Assembly (NCBI GenBank): GCA_030671945.1
Contig: DAOVHJ010000170.1
Location: 1 to 6,069, forward strand
DNA length: 6,069 nt
Source: Candidatus Heimdallarchaeota archaeon
GTDB lineage: Archaea; Asgardarchaeota; Heimdallarchaeia; JABLTI01
Direction: 5' to 3'
How positions within the stretch are numbered: the first letter of the stretch is position 1; each line of letters opens with the position of its first letter. The position numbers and the translations under genes are program-made. This document shows, piece by piece, positions 1 to 4,864 of this stretch. The notes below the pieces were generated by a model. That model was not told the origin of the DNA. It did not search any database and saw only the letters and a program-made list of their open reading frames with translations.

Positions 1-81
1 AATGTTAAGTGGTGTATTTGGACCTTATTTTTTTCTTTAATTCTCGTCGGTACCTTCTTGTTGTTAACGATTTTAGGTTGA
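1..81 (+). CDS. 3' end of a membrane protein (partial, cut by window edge)
   Basis: Frame 1 is open from the first base to a TGA at 79-81 and encodes 26 residues. They are almost entirely hydrophobic (WTLFFSLILVGTFLLLTILG), which is what a final transmembrane helix ending at the C terminus looks like. The frame is short enough to be open by chance, so the call rests on the composition alone. The C terminus does not resemble those of the two membrane proteins downstream, which end in acidic LDxDD sequences, so it is probably not a third copy of them. Family and function cannot be told from this piece. Confidence 0.4.
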   Translation, partial: NVKWCIWTLFFSLILVGTFLLLTILG

Positions 82-130
82 TAACAGAATTAGCACTTGA
101 TTAATCATCTCTGACAAAATTTGGGTATGT

Positions 131-138
131 TTTTATAA
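131..138 (+). promoter_or_regulatory. TATA box of the first DUF998-like gene
   Basis: TTTTATAA is centred about 37 bases before the ATG at 172. Archaeal transcription starts about 25 bases after the box, which would place the start near 160 and give a leader of about ten bases. The paralogue at 958 has a box at nearly the same distance (about 33 bases), which supports both assignments. Confidence 0.5.
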
Positions 139-171
139 TTCAGCAAGCATATCTTTTTCTAAGTGGTTTCT

Positions 172-858
172 ATGACTTCTGACTATCAAGTTTTAATGGA
201 TGCGAAAAAAGTACGACTAGAGAAACTTCTTCGAATTTTTGTTTGGTTAATTCCAATCATTGTTACAATCACGCTTGCATTATGTTGGATATATTATCCA
301 GAACGTTATGATTTCTTTCAGGAATTCATTAGTGCATTAGGTTCACGATTAAGCCAAGAGGGTCACAATAACATTACTTCTTCCATTATTTTTACTGTTG
401 GTTTTTCTATTGTTGGGTTAAATACTTTAGTTGTCGCAATTATCTATTTCATTTTTCCAACTCTTGACTTCAATATTGCAAAAGGATTTTTTAATATATT
501 ACTAACTATTGGCGCAGTCGGTATTGCTATTCCTGGAATAAACGCAACACTACATATTATTCATGGTACTGGTGCTTTTATCTTCATTTTAGGATTCACA
601 TTCTTTAATTTCTATGCTCAAATATATCGATTTGTTACAAAGCATCGTCCAAAACGACCGCAAAGAACTTGGGGTTTCTATGCAGATGTTGTTATGACTG
701 GATTGGTGTTTGGAGCATTTTTGATATTCATATTATTTTATGTTCTTGAGAGAGTGGCATCCGGAGATGTTCCTATCTATTTAGCTGAATTAGGTCAGAA
801 ACTCTTGCTAATAATTGACTTCACTGCAGTTTACTTCTTAGATGTAGACGACATGTGA
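172..858 (+). CDS. Six-TM membrane protein, DUF998/Frag1-DRAM-like, copy 1
   Basis: This is a 228-residue integral membrane protein. Hydrophobic segments lie at about residues 19-42, 71-95, 105-122, 131-152, 171-193 and 210-224, with a short charged N terminus and a C terminus ending LDVDDM. The first loop carries YPERYDFFQEFISALGSR, and a His pair (HxxHGxGA, His128 and His131) sits at the start of TM4. A surface-loop 'SxLG' motif followed by a TM and a later His-Gly-Ala helix recalls the DUF998 and Frag1/DRAM/Sfk1 families of six-TM proteins. That match is from memory of the family pattern, and no enzymatic role is known to me. A GTG at 163 is in frame. I prefer ATG 172 because the next gene has the same ATGACTTC start with an AAGTG element nine bases before it, which could serve as a weak ribosome site. 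It is clearly paralogous to the gene at 958. Confidence 0.85.
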   Translation: MTSDYQVLMDAKKVRLEKLLRIFVWLIPIIVTITLALCWIYYPERYDFFQEFISALGSRLSQEGHNNITSSIIFTVGFSIVGLNTLVVAIIYFIFPTLDFNIAKGFFNILLTIGAVGIAIPGINATLHIIHGTGAFIFILGFTFFNFYAQIYRFVTKHRPKRPQRTWGFYADVVMTGLVFGAFLIFILFYVLERVASGDVPIYLAELGQKLLLIIDFTAVYFLDVDDM

Positions 859-868
859 TTTCAGCAGG

Positions 869-894
869 TTTTCTTGTTTCCTTTTTCTTTTTTT
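869..894 (+). terminator. T-rich archaeal terminator after copy 1
   Basis: Shortly after the stop codon the + strand carries broken T runs (TTTTCTTGTTTCC, then TTTTTC and TTTTTTT). There is no hairpin. Oligo-T tracts like this are the usual archaeal terminator, and a fresh TATA box for the next gene follows at 921. Confidence 0.45.
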
Positions 895-920
895 CAACTC
901 GAAAAATAGAGTGAAATTTT

Positions 921-928
921 TTTATATT
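921..928 (+). promoter_or_regulatory. TATA box of the second DUF998-like gene
   Basis: TTTATATT lies inside an A/T run and is centred about 33 bases before ATG 958, predicting a leader of roughly ten bases or less. The layout matches that of the upstream paralogue, so each copy seems to be transcribed on its own and not as one operon. Confidence 0.5.
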
Positions 929-957
929 TACAAGTTTACTATTGTCAAGTGAATCTC

Positions 958-1644
958 ATGACTTCAATTGTTGCTGATGATCAAATCCCAGAGAAAAGAA
1001 CAAAAAAAGCAATTCGGATATTATATTGGATTTTCGCTTCTGCTATGTTGCTGACTGTTGCCTATGCATGGATATGGTATCCCGAACCGTATGAGTTCTT
1101 TCAAGAATTTATCAGTAATCTTGGTGCTCGAGTAAGTGAGCATGAAACTCTTCCAAATGACATCTCATCATTAATTATATCCATTGGATTTGGAATCTGC
1201 GCTCTAATTTCATTAGTAGTTGCAATAGTTTACCTTTTCAAACCAAAATTAAAATTCAACTATTGGAAAAGCTTCTTGAATTTCATCATGTTTATCGGAG
1301 CAATTGGTGTCGGCATCCCTAAAGATCAACCAAGAATTCATCCTCTTCATGGTATAGGAGCGGCTTTATTCATGGTAGCTTTTGGATTTCTGAATTTTGT
1401 TCATCAAAGACTTCGTTTTACAAGAAAATACAAATCAGCTACTATTGAAAGAACTAAGGATTTCTACTTGGATTCAATAACATCAGTTATCGTCTTTGTA
1501 GTATTAGTATTGTTCGTAGTTTTTTATGCCCTTGGTAAATTAACAGATAATAGTGTTCTGAAAGTATTTGGAACAACATATCAGAAGATTGCCCTGCTTG
1601 TTAATTTCTTCGCAATCTTAATCCTTGATCTTGATGATATCTGA
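958..1644 (+). CDS. Six-TM membrane protein, DUF998/Frag1-DRAM-like, copy 2
   Basis: This is a tandem paralogue of the gene at 172, again 228 residues when read from the ATG. The two align end to end. Conserved blocks are YPExYxFFQEFISxLGxR (about residues 41-58), SLVVAIVY in TM2 against TLVVAIIY, the FIGAIGVGIP helix, the HxxHGxGA motif with His128 and His131, and the C-terminal LDLDDI. Hydrophobic segments fall in the same six places. Outside these blocks the sequences differ widely, so the duplication is old. An in-frame GTG at 949 would add three residues. The shared ATGACTTC start argues for 958. The product should sit in the cytoplasmic membrane. Conservation of the first loop and the His pair points to a shared binding or catalytic site there, but this is inference and no substrate can be named. 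Confidence 0.85.
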   Translation: MTSIVADDQIPEKRTKKAIRILYWIFASAMLLTVAYAWIWYPEPYEFFQEFISNLGARVSEHETLPNDISSLIISIGFGICALISLVVAIVYLFKPKLKFNYWKSFLNFIMFIGAIGVGIPKDQPRIHPLHGIGAALFMVAFGFLNFVHQRLRFTRKYKSATIERTKDFYLDSITSVIVFVVLVLFVVFYALGKLTDNSVLKVFGTTYQKIALLVNFFAILILDLDDI

Positions 1645-1693
1645 AATAGCTTCCTCACCCCCGTGTATTCGAAAACCATGTTTTAACAGATAG

Positions 1694-1703
1694 TTTTTTT
1701 TAT
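1694..1703 (+). promoter_or_regulatory. Possible TATA box of the broken acyltransferase gene
   Basis: A run of eight T followed by AT (1694-1703) lies about 27 bases before ATG 1727. This spacing would give a nearly leaderless transcript. It may equally be the T-tract terminator of the gene ending at 1644, or both. Confidence 0.3.
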
Positions 1704-1726
1704 GGTAATACCTTAGACTTGCCATT

Positions 1727-1852
1727 ATGAGCGAACGAATTATTTCCTTTGATATTTTGCGGGGTTGGGCTATAATTGGCAATCTATTAGTCCATACTTT
1801 TATGTTGGTCAGTCAAGTGGAAGGAAAAAGTTCGGAAATACTTCATTGGTGA
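1727..1852 (+). pseudogene. N-terminal remnant of an acyltransferase (HGSNAT/DUF1624 or YeiB-like)
   Basis: Forty-one codons are open before a TGA at 1850-1852. Residues 4-13 read RIISFDILRG and are followed by a first membrane helix, AIIGNLLVHTFMLV, with a His at position 23. The R-x-x-S-x-D-x-x-RG signature followed by a helix ending in His is characteristic of the N terminus of heparan-alpha-glucosaminide N-acetyltransferase-like (DUF1624) and the related YeiB/DUF418 membrane acyltransferases. Such proteins normally run to several hundred residues with many membrane helices, so almost the whole protein is missing. The start codon and a possible TATA box remain. After about residue 30 the sequence (QVEGKSSEILHW) no longer looks like the family, and the reading passes into an overlapping frame that looks protein-like. 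The remnant is most likely the product of an internal deletion. A genuine 41-residue membrane peptide is less likely. Confidence 0.6.
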
Positions 1853-1970
1853 CTTCTTGGATGTTGAAGGAAAGGTAATCACACCAACACCTATAGTATG
1901 GTGGCCTACAAATTCAAATGTCGTTGAAGATAAAAACGTTGAAAAACTAAAAATGATAGAATTGGTTTAG
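1791..1970 (+). pseudogene. C-terminal protein fragment in a shifted frame
   Basis: A different + frame is open from 1791 to a TAG at 1968-1970 and has no convincing start. From about 1812 it reads like a real soluble protein end (VKWKEKVRKYFIGDFLDVEG, then KVITPTPIVWWPTNSNVV, then a charged tail ending KLKMIELV). The mixed composition, with paired Trp, Pro-Thr-Pro and regular charged residues, is unlike random AT-rich translation. I do not recognise the family. It may be the tail of another gene joined to the acyltransferase start by a deletion, or a distal part of the same gene after deletion and frameshift. A single base indel alone would still give only about 80 residues, too short for the acyltransferase. 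Confidence 0.4.
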
Positions 1971-2010
1971 TAATAACCTACTTTCCTTTTTCCAGAAAAT
2001 TGGTTATTAC
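1970..2010 (+). repeat. 9-bp perfect inverted repeat with pyrimidine-rich loop
   Basis: GTAATAACC (1970-1978) and GGTTATTAC (2002-2010) are exact reverse complements. They are separated by 23 bases that include CTTTCCTTTTTCC. The left arm begins on the last base of the stop codon of the broken gene. The structure could be a transcript-end hairpin with its T tract in the loop, or an operator for the gene at 2059. Confidence 0.45.
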
Positions 2011-2058
2011 ATCTGCAGTTTTAGCAGAATACAAAGAGAGAAATGAGGTTAAAAGACA

Positions 2059-2475
2059 ATGAAAAAACAAAGTGAGAAAGAAGTAATTGAATTACACAAG
2101 TTTTTTGAAGAATGGTTTAAAGCAGAACTTGAAAATATAGATGAAATCTTTACGCGATTAGAGGATGCTTTGAGTGAAGAATTTATGTTGATTTCCCCCA
2201 CAGGTCAAGTATCTTCTCGAGAGCAAATCATTGCTCAAATTAAAAGTGGTTATGGATCCAGAAAAACCGATGAGATCCCTTATCGACTATGGGTGCAGAA
2301 TATTGAATGTCGCTTACTAGAAGGTAATTTGTGTTTAGTAATTTATGAAGAATGGGGAGAAGTAGGAGGAGAATTAAATGCCCGATTAAGCTCAGCTCTT
2401 TTCCGAAAAAAAGACGATACAGCAAATGGAGTGGAATGGGTGCATGTTCATGAGGTTTCTATTCCTACGGAGTGA
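2059..2475 (+). CDS. NTF2-like fold protein (SnoaL/DUF4440-type)
   Basis: This is a 138-residue soluble cytoplasmic protein with no signal peptide or membrane segment. An N-terminal amphipathic helix (about 8-30, ELHKFFEEWFKAELEN) is followed by LSEEFMLISPTGQVSSREQIIAQI (split about 38-50 and 51-61), a strand region IECRLLEGNLCLVIYEEW (about 82-99) and a closing pair RLSSALFRKK (about 108-118) and WVHVHEVSI (about 127-135). This helix-then-curved-sheet order, with 'F..ISP.G...SREQII..I', is typical of NTF2-like proteins of the SnoaL/DUF4440 group. Its members range from small-molecule isomerases to binding proteins, so the ligand cannot be named. The ATG is preceded by TGAGGT at 2044-2049, a fair ribosome site about nine bases upstream. 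It stands alone: the DegV gene begins 172 bases later and has its own control region. Confidence 0.75.
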   Translation: MKKQSEKEVIELHKFFEEWFKAELENIDEIFTRLEDALSEEFMLISPTGQVSSREQIIAQIKSGYGSRKTDEIPYRLWVQNIECRLLEGNLCLVIYEEWGEVGGELNARLSSALFRKKDDTANGVEWVHVHEVSIPTE

Positions 2476-2496
2476 TTATAAGTAGTTAGAAAAGAG

Positions 2497-2511
2497 TTTT
2501 AACCGTTAAAA
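2497..2511. promoter_or_regulatory. 15-bp palindrome TTTTAACCGTTAAAA
   Basis: The arms TTTTAAC and GTTAAAA are exact reverse complements around a single C. The one-base centre cannot form an RNA hairpin loop, so a DNA-binding site is more likely if it is functional at all. It lies 22 bases after the NTF2-like gene and about 25 bases upstream of the TATA-like sequence at 2536. Confidence 0.3.
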
Positions 2512-2535
2512 ATAAAAAATTACAAAAGCAATCAT

Positions 2536-2545
2536 TTTATTATAA
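2536..2545 (+). promoter_or_regulatory. Candidate TATA box for the DegV gene
   Basis: TTTATTATAA would direct a start near 2566, leaving a leader of about 80 bases that begins at the hairpin at 2564-2588. A weaker box in the TATTATTAGATATT region (2602-2615) would give a short leader of about 10-15 bases. I cannot tell which is used. Confidence 0.3.
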
Positions 2546-2563
2546 GAGATATTCCTTGCTATT

Positions 2564-2588
2564 ACACATTTTCTTTTGAAAAATGTGT
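2564..2588 (+). other. 9-bp perfect hairpin upstream of the DegV gene
   Basis: ACACATTTT (2564-2572) pairs exactly with AAAATGTGT (2580-2588) around the seven-base loop CTTTTGA. It could end the upstream transcript, or lie at the 5' end of the DegV message if the box at 2536 is used. It is AU-rich and only moderately stable. Confidence 0.4.
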
Positions 2589-2647
2589 TTCCAATTATAC
2601 CTATTATTAGATATTTTCAATTCATAATGTTATAGGAATTTGATAAT

Positions 2648-3571
2648 ATGAGCACAAAAAAGAAGTTAGGAATAGTTGCTGATTCTACTTGCGACATGGA
2701 TCCTAAGTATTTGAAAAAATTCAATATCGCAACAGTTCCATTAAAAGTAATTTTCGGAGACGAAATAAAGAATCAAAATGTGGACATTACCAATAAGGAA
2801 TATTATACTCGCCTTCGAGAAGGAGAATTTCCAACTACAGGAGCTCCTGCTCCAAAAGCCTTCAAAGAAGCTATCGATAAAGCATTAGAGGAATACGAAG
2901 AAATTCTCTTCTTTAGTATTGGTAATAAGCTAAGTGCAACATTTTCTGTTGCTTCAATGGTAAAGAAACAATTCTATGATGAGCGAGTAACTCTTATTGA
3001 TACAAACACTCTCTCGATAACAATGAGCTTAATAATCCTACCCGCAGCAAGAATGATTGAAAAAGGAGCTACAAAGGAAGAAGTTCTAGAATTCGTAAAT
3101 AAAACTATACCACACACTCAAGTTTTTGGTGGTAGTCCCACATTGAAGTATCTACATAAAGGCGGCAGAATAAGCAGAGGGAAATATTTAGTTGGTGCAG
3201 CATTGAACTTCCAACCGCTTGTAACTGTTACAGATGGATTAATCGCCTCGCCAGGAAGAGTTCGCAAAGAACAAGAACTAATGAGACATATGAGAAAAAT
3301 CTCTCGAAAAATCGCAGTGAATCATTTAACAGAATTAGTTATTGTTGGTCACTGTGATAATAAAGAGAAAGCTGACATAGTTGCGAATTATCTGAAAAAA
3401 CTTTCAAAGGCTCCCAAAGAAGTGTTCGTATGGGAAATCGGTCCCGTAATTGGTACTCACCTTGGTCCAGACACTATTGGAATAGTATGGGTTGGCGAAT
3501 TCAAAGAAGAATGGCTAAAAATCAAGAGGAGTCTTCGGTTCTGGAAAAGTGAAGAAGAACCTGAAGAATAG
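2648..3571 (+). CDS. DegV family fatty-acid-binding protein (FakB-like)
   Basis: This is 307 residues, full length for a family usually near 280-290. The two-domain DegV fold is recognisable throughout: GIVADSTCDM (8-17), IATVPLKVIFGDE (27-39), FPTTGAPAPKAF (61-72), SIGNKLSATFSVA (90-102), LIDTNTLSITMS (116-127), LKYLHKGGRIS (166-176) and GPVIGTHLGPDTIGI (265-279). In bacteria DegV/FakB proteins hold a fatty acid in a buried tunnel and present it to the kinase FakA. The carboxylate-binding positions of that family (Thr in the TT pair, Ser in the SxxLS segment, Arg of KGGRIS, His of GTHxGP) correspond here to the Thr63/64 region, the Ser90/Ser96 region, Arg174 and His271. Two usual glycine sites differ: LSAT in place of LSGT, and SITMS in place of SxGxG. 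The C terminus has an extra charged tail ending EEEPEE. AGGA at 2634-2637 lies ten bases before the ATG. No FakA-like gene is visible nearby. Confidence 0.92.
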   Translation: MSTKKKLGIVADSTCDMDPKYLKKFNIATVPLKVIFGDEIKNQNVDITNKEYYTRLREGEFPTTGAPAPKAFKEAIDKALEEYEEILFFSIGNKLSATFSVASMVKKQFYDERVTLIDTNTLSITMSLIILPAARMIEKGATKEEVLEFVNKTIPHTQVFGGSPTLKYLHKGGRISRGKYLVGAALNFQPLVTVTDGLIASPGRVRKEQELMRHMRKISRKIAVNHLTELVIVGHCDNKEKADIVANYLKKLSKAPKEVFVWEIGPVIGTHLGPDTIGIVWVGEFKEEWLKIKRSLRFWKSEEEPEE

Positions 3572-3630
3572 TCACAACTGAACCATTCGTTAATGCTGAA
3601 AAATAGGTTTTATTTATCTTATTGGAGATT

Positions 3631-3662
3631 GAAAACGCTCCCCATGGAAAGGAGCGTTCTCA
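3631..3662 (+). other. GC-rich hairpin after the DegV gene
   Basis: AACGCTCC (3634-3641) pairs perfectly with GGAGCGTT (3651-3658) around the nine-base loop CCATGGAAA. After one A/C mismatch, three more pairs (TG|A.. with ..TCA at the base) extend the stem. It is the most GC-rich spot in this intergenic region, 60 bases past the DegV stop. It may protect or end the DegV 3' end, or be part of a small RNA. No RNA family is recognised. Confidence 0.5.
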
Positions 3663-3781
3663 TCTGCCAGTAAATAGTGCGAATTACATTCTGGTTTTAT
3701 TTTTATCTGCTTGGATTTTCTTTTTGTAATCTTGCTTTTTATTATTCAATGTGGACCCTTCGTGTTACAATATTTTAATGA

Positions 3782-3856
3782 TTAGTATTTTTTCTTTCCC
3801 AATAAGGGAACAAGTTGCTTCTTAATCTCATTTTTTAATTTCCTGGTTTCTTTCAT
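3782..3856 (-). CDS. Doubtful 24-residue basic microORF
   Basis: On the minus strand an ATG at 3856 opens 24 codons to a TAA at 3784-3782 and encodes a lysine-rich peptide (begins MKETRKLKNEIKKQL, ends LLGKKKY). The only reason to list it is a GAGGT ribosome-site match eight bases before the ATG, together with the purine-rich coding strand usual for genes in this window. Lysine richness is also what any A-rich strand would give, and no family is recognised. Confidence 0.18.
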   Translation of the reverse strand: MKETRKLKNEIKKQLVPLLGKKKY

Positions 3857-4038
3857 TTCTATCTACCTCTAATTTTTTTTAGTGATTAAATCAAACCATC
3901 TGAGTAAAACATTGTTAAGATAATCTTGACTTTGTCTATATCTCTTCTACCATCTTTTTTTGTGGGGATATTTTTCTTCTCTTTCACTTTTTTTCACCCA
4001 AACTTTACCACTTTGGTAGGAAACTATTCTCATACTCG

Positions 4039-4046
4039 TATATAAA
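4039..4046 (+). promoter_or_regulatory. TATA box 1 of the regulator operon
   Basis: TATATAAA is the best TATA match in the window. It predicts a transcription start near 4068 and a leader of about 145 bases. The palindrome at 4049-4066 fills the space between this box and the predicted start, the classic position for repression in archaea. Confidence 0.5.
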
Positions 4047-4048
4047 TT

Positions 4049-4066
4049 TTCTCATTCTATTGAGAA
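4049..4066. promoter_or_regulatory. Operator palindrome TTCTCA-N6-TGAGAA, copy 1
   Basis: TTCTCA (4049-4054) and TGAGAA (4061-4066) are exact inverted arms with spacer TTCTAT. The same arms at the same spacing recur at 5586-5603. Extra half-sites lie at 4027-4032 (TTCTCA, 22 bases upstream) and 4127-4132 (TGAGAA, near the start predicted from TATA box 2). Twofold symmetry with six-base arms suits a dimeric winged-helix protein, and the operon just downstream encodes two of these. Autoregulation is inferred, not shown. Confidence 0.55.
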
Positions 4067-4093
4067 TTTCGTTTTAGAGTATTAAGAAATAAA

Positions 4094-4101
4094 TTTATAT
4101 A
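4094..4101 (+). promoter_or_regulatory. TATA box 2 of the regulator operon
   Basis: TTTATATA predicts a start near 4124 and a leader of about 90 bases. Relative to this box the palindrome ends 27 bases upstream, much like the arrangement at the permease gene (21 bases). The palindrome could therefore repress from one start and leave or aid the other. Confidence 0.4.
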
Positions 4102-4214
4102 CTTTAAGAATCATATAATATATAGATGAGAAACAATCCTTAAATATGGATTAAAAGCCCCTAAATTCGAAATGAATTAAAGCCTAGAAAAAAGAAGGAA
4201 GGAGCGCTGATAGA

Positions 4215-4850
4215 ATGGATTCGCAAGACGTAATAACATATACACAAAAAATCGTAAAAGTCATAGAAGATGATAAAACATCAAAAGTAATACGAGATGA
4301 AAATCTTTTTCCTGTTTTAAAATACCTTCAAATGGGACCTATGACAATTATGGATTTAGTTGCCTTTTTTAAGAAAAGTGGAGAGGAGAAATCAGATAAA
4401 ACTATTTATCGTTATCTTCATACTTTAATAAAAGCGAAATTAGTAGCCAAAGCTGGAAAGAGAATTATCTCAATTACAGAAGATGAATTAAAAAGCGAAA
4501 CATTGTATATGCGAACTGCAAAAGCATTCATTTTTCCTGAAGCATTAAAGCATGATCTTGAATTCTATGAAAAAGGTTTTTGTCCAGTTTTTGATGCAAC
4601 AAGACTCCTTCTAAAACCAGTTCTAGATGGTAAAACACTGGATAGCGATTGTTTTCAAAAATTCTTGTTTAAGATTGATCAAGAAAGAGATGATTTGCTA
4701 GTTGAGTTATTCAAAAATATAGAAGATAGTTCTATTAAGGAAATAAATGAACTGAAATGGCGAGAACTAGAATATTGTTTGAATTATACGAGTTGGGCTG
4801 CTTTAGCTGCTAAAATAGATATGAAAAAGGAGCTTGCTAATTGCGAGTAA
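4215..4850 (+). CDS. Winged-helix transcriptional regulator (ArsR-like), copy 1
   Basis: This is a 211-residue soluble protein. Residues about 30-100 form a winged helix-turn-helix: helix NLFPVLKYLQMG (30-41), MTIMDLVAFFKK (43-54), recognition helix KSDKTIYRYLHTLIKAKLV (59-77), then a basic turn AKAGKRI (78-84) and a wing ending in SETLYMRT (94-101). The C-terminal half is helical, with KIDQERDD (153-160) and YTSWAALAAK (191-200), and probably serves dimerisation or ligand sensing. I do not know that domain. The fold resembles ArsR/TrmB-type archaeal regulators. No cysteine or histidine cluster typical of metal sensors stands out. GGAG at 4201-4204, ten bases before the ATG, is a good ribosome site. 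It is the first gene of an operon with its paralogue, 14 bases downstream, and lies behind the palindrome at 4049. Confidence 0.85.
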   Translation: MDSQDVITYTQKIVKVIEDDKTSKVIRDENLFPVLKYLQMGPMTIMDLVAFFKKSGEEKSDKTIYRYLHTLIKAKLVAKAGKRIISITEDELKSETLYMRTAKAFIFPEALKHDLEFYEKGFCPVFDATRLLLKPVLDGKTLDSDCFQKFLFKIDQERDDLLVELFKNIEDSSIKEINELKWRELEYCLNYTSWAALAAKIDMKKELANCE

Positions 4851-4853
4851 AGT

Positions 4854-4858
4854 GGTGA
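4854..4858 (+). promoter_or_regulatory. Ribosome-binding site that fixes a GTG start
   Basis: GGTGA, followed by T, matches the archaeal anti-Shine-Dalgarno complement and lies six bases before the GTG at 4865. The resulting N terminus, MSSQDVITY, mirrors MDSQDVITY of the upstream paralogue, which begins with ATG. Together these settle the GTG start. Confidence 0.75.
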
Positions 4859-4864
4859 TGTATA

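Larger units (their letters stand above)
163..1644 (+). repeat. Tandem gene duplication (two diverged copies)
   Basis: The two DUF998-like genes are the same length, face the same way and lie 99 bases apart. The similarity extends to the start region: both have AAGTG, then six or seven bases, then ATGACTTC. The duplicated unit therefore probably included the translation start and maybe the promoter. Divergence at DNA level is too high for recombination between copies. Confidence 0.7.
3572..4214. other. Long intergenic region (643 bases)
   Basis: No gene-sized ORF occurs on either strand. From left to right it holds a GC-rich hairpin (3631-3662), a pyrimidine-rich + strand tract (about 3690-4010, with many T runs that could serve as terminators of the DegV message), one doubtful minus-strand microORF (3782-3856), and the regulator-operon control region (about 4027-4214). 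In the last of these are two TATA boxes, the palindrome at 4049-4066 and a leader of 90 or more bases. The leader has two weak hairpins (AATCC/GGATT at 4135-4152 and AATTC/GAATT at 4164-4178) and a near-direct repeat (ATTAAAAGCCCCTA at 4150, ATTAAAGCCTA at 4176). Confidence 0.6.

Noticed and set aside
163..171. GTG at 163 (and GTG at 949) as the true start of the DUF998-like genes
   Set aside because: Both GTGs sit in the same place relative to a shared ATGACTTC start and can be read as part of a weak ribosome site. The upstream three codons differ between the copies. GTG use cannot be fully excluded.
2240..2425. 61-residue minus-strand ORF with hydrophobic residues
   Set aside because: It lies wholly inside the well-supported NTF2-like gene on the other strand and has no recognisable family or ribosome site. 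It is a shadow frame.
3657..3662. TTCTCA at the 3' side of the GC-rich hairpin as a further operator half-site
   Set aside because: There is no inverted partner at the right spacing and no promoter next to it. A single six-base match is expected by chance in this much sequence.
3947..4033. 28-codon minus-strand ORF (MRIVSYQSGKVW...) as a gene
   Set aside because: It is short, has no ribosome site, its TATA-like sequence is only about eight bases from the ATG, and it overlaps the regulator-operon promoter elements. Chance is the better explanation.
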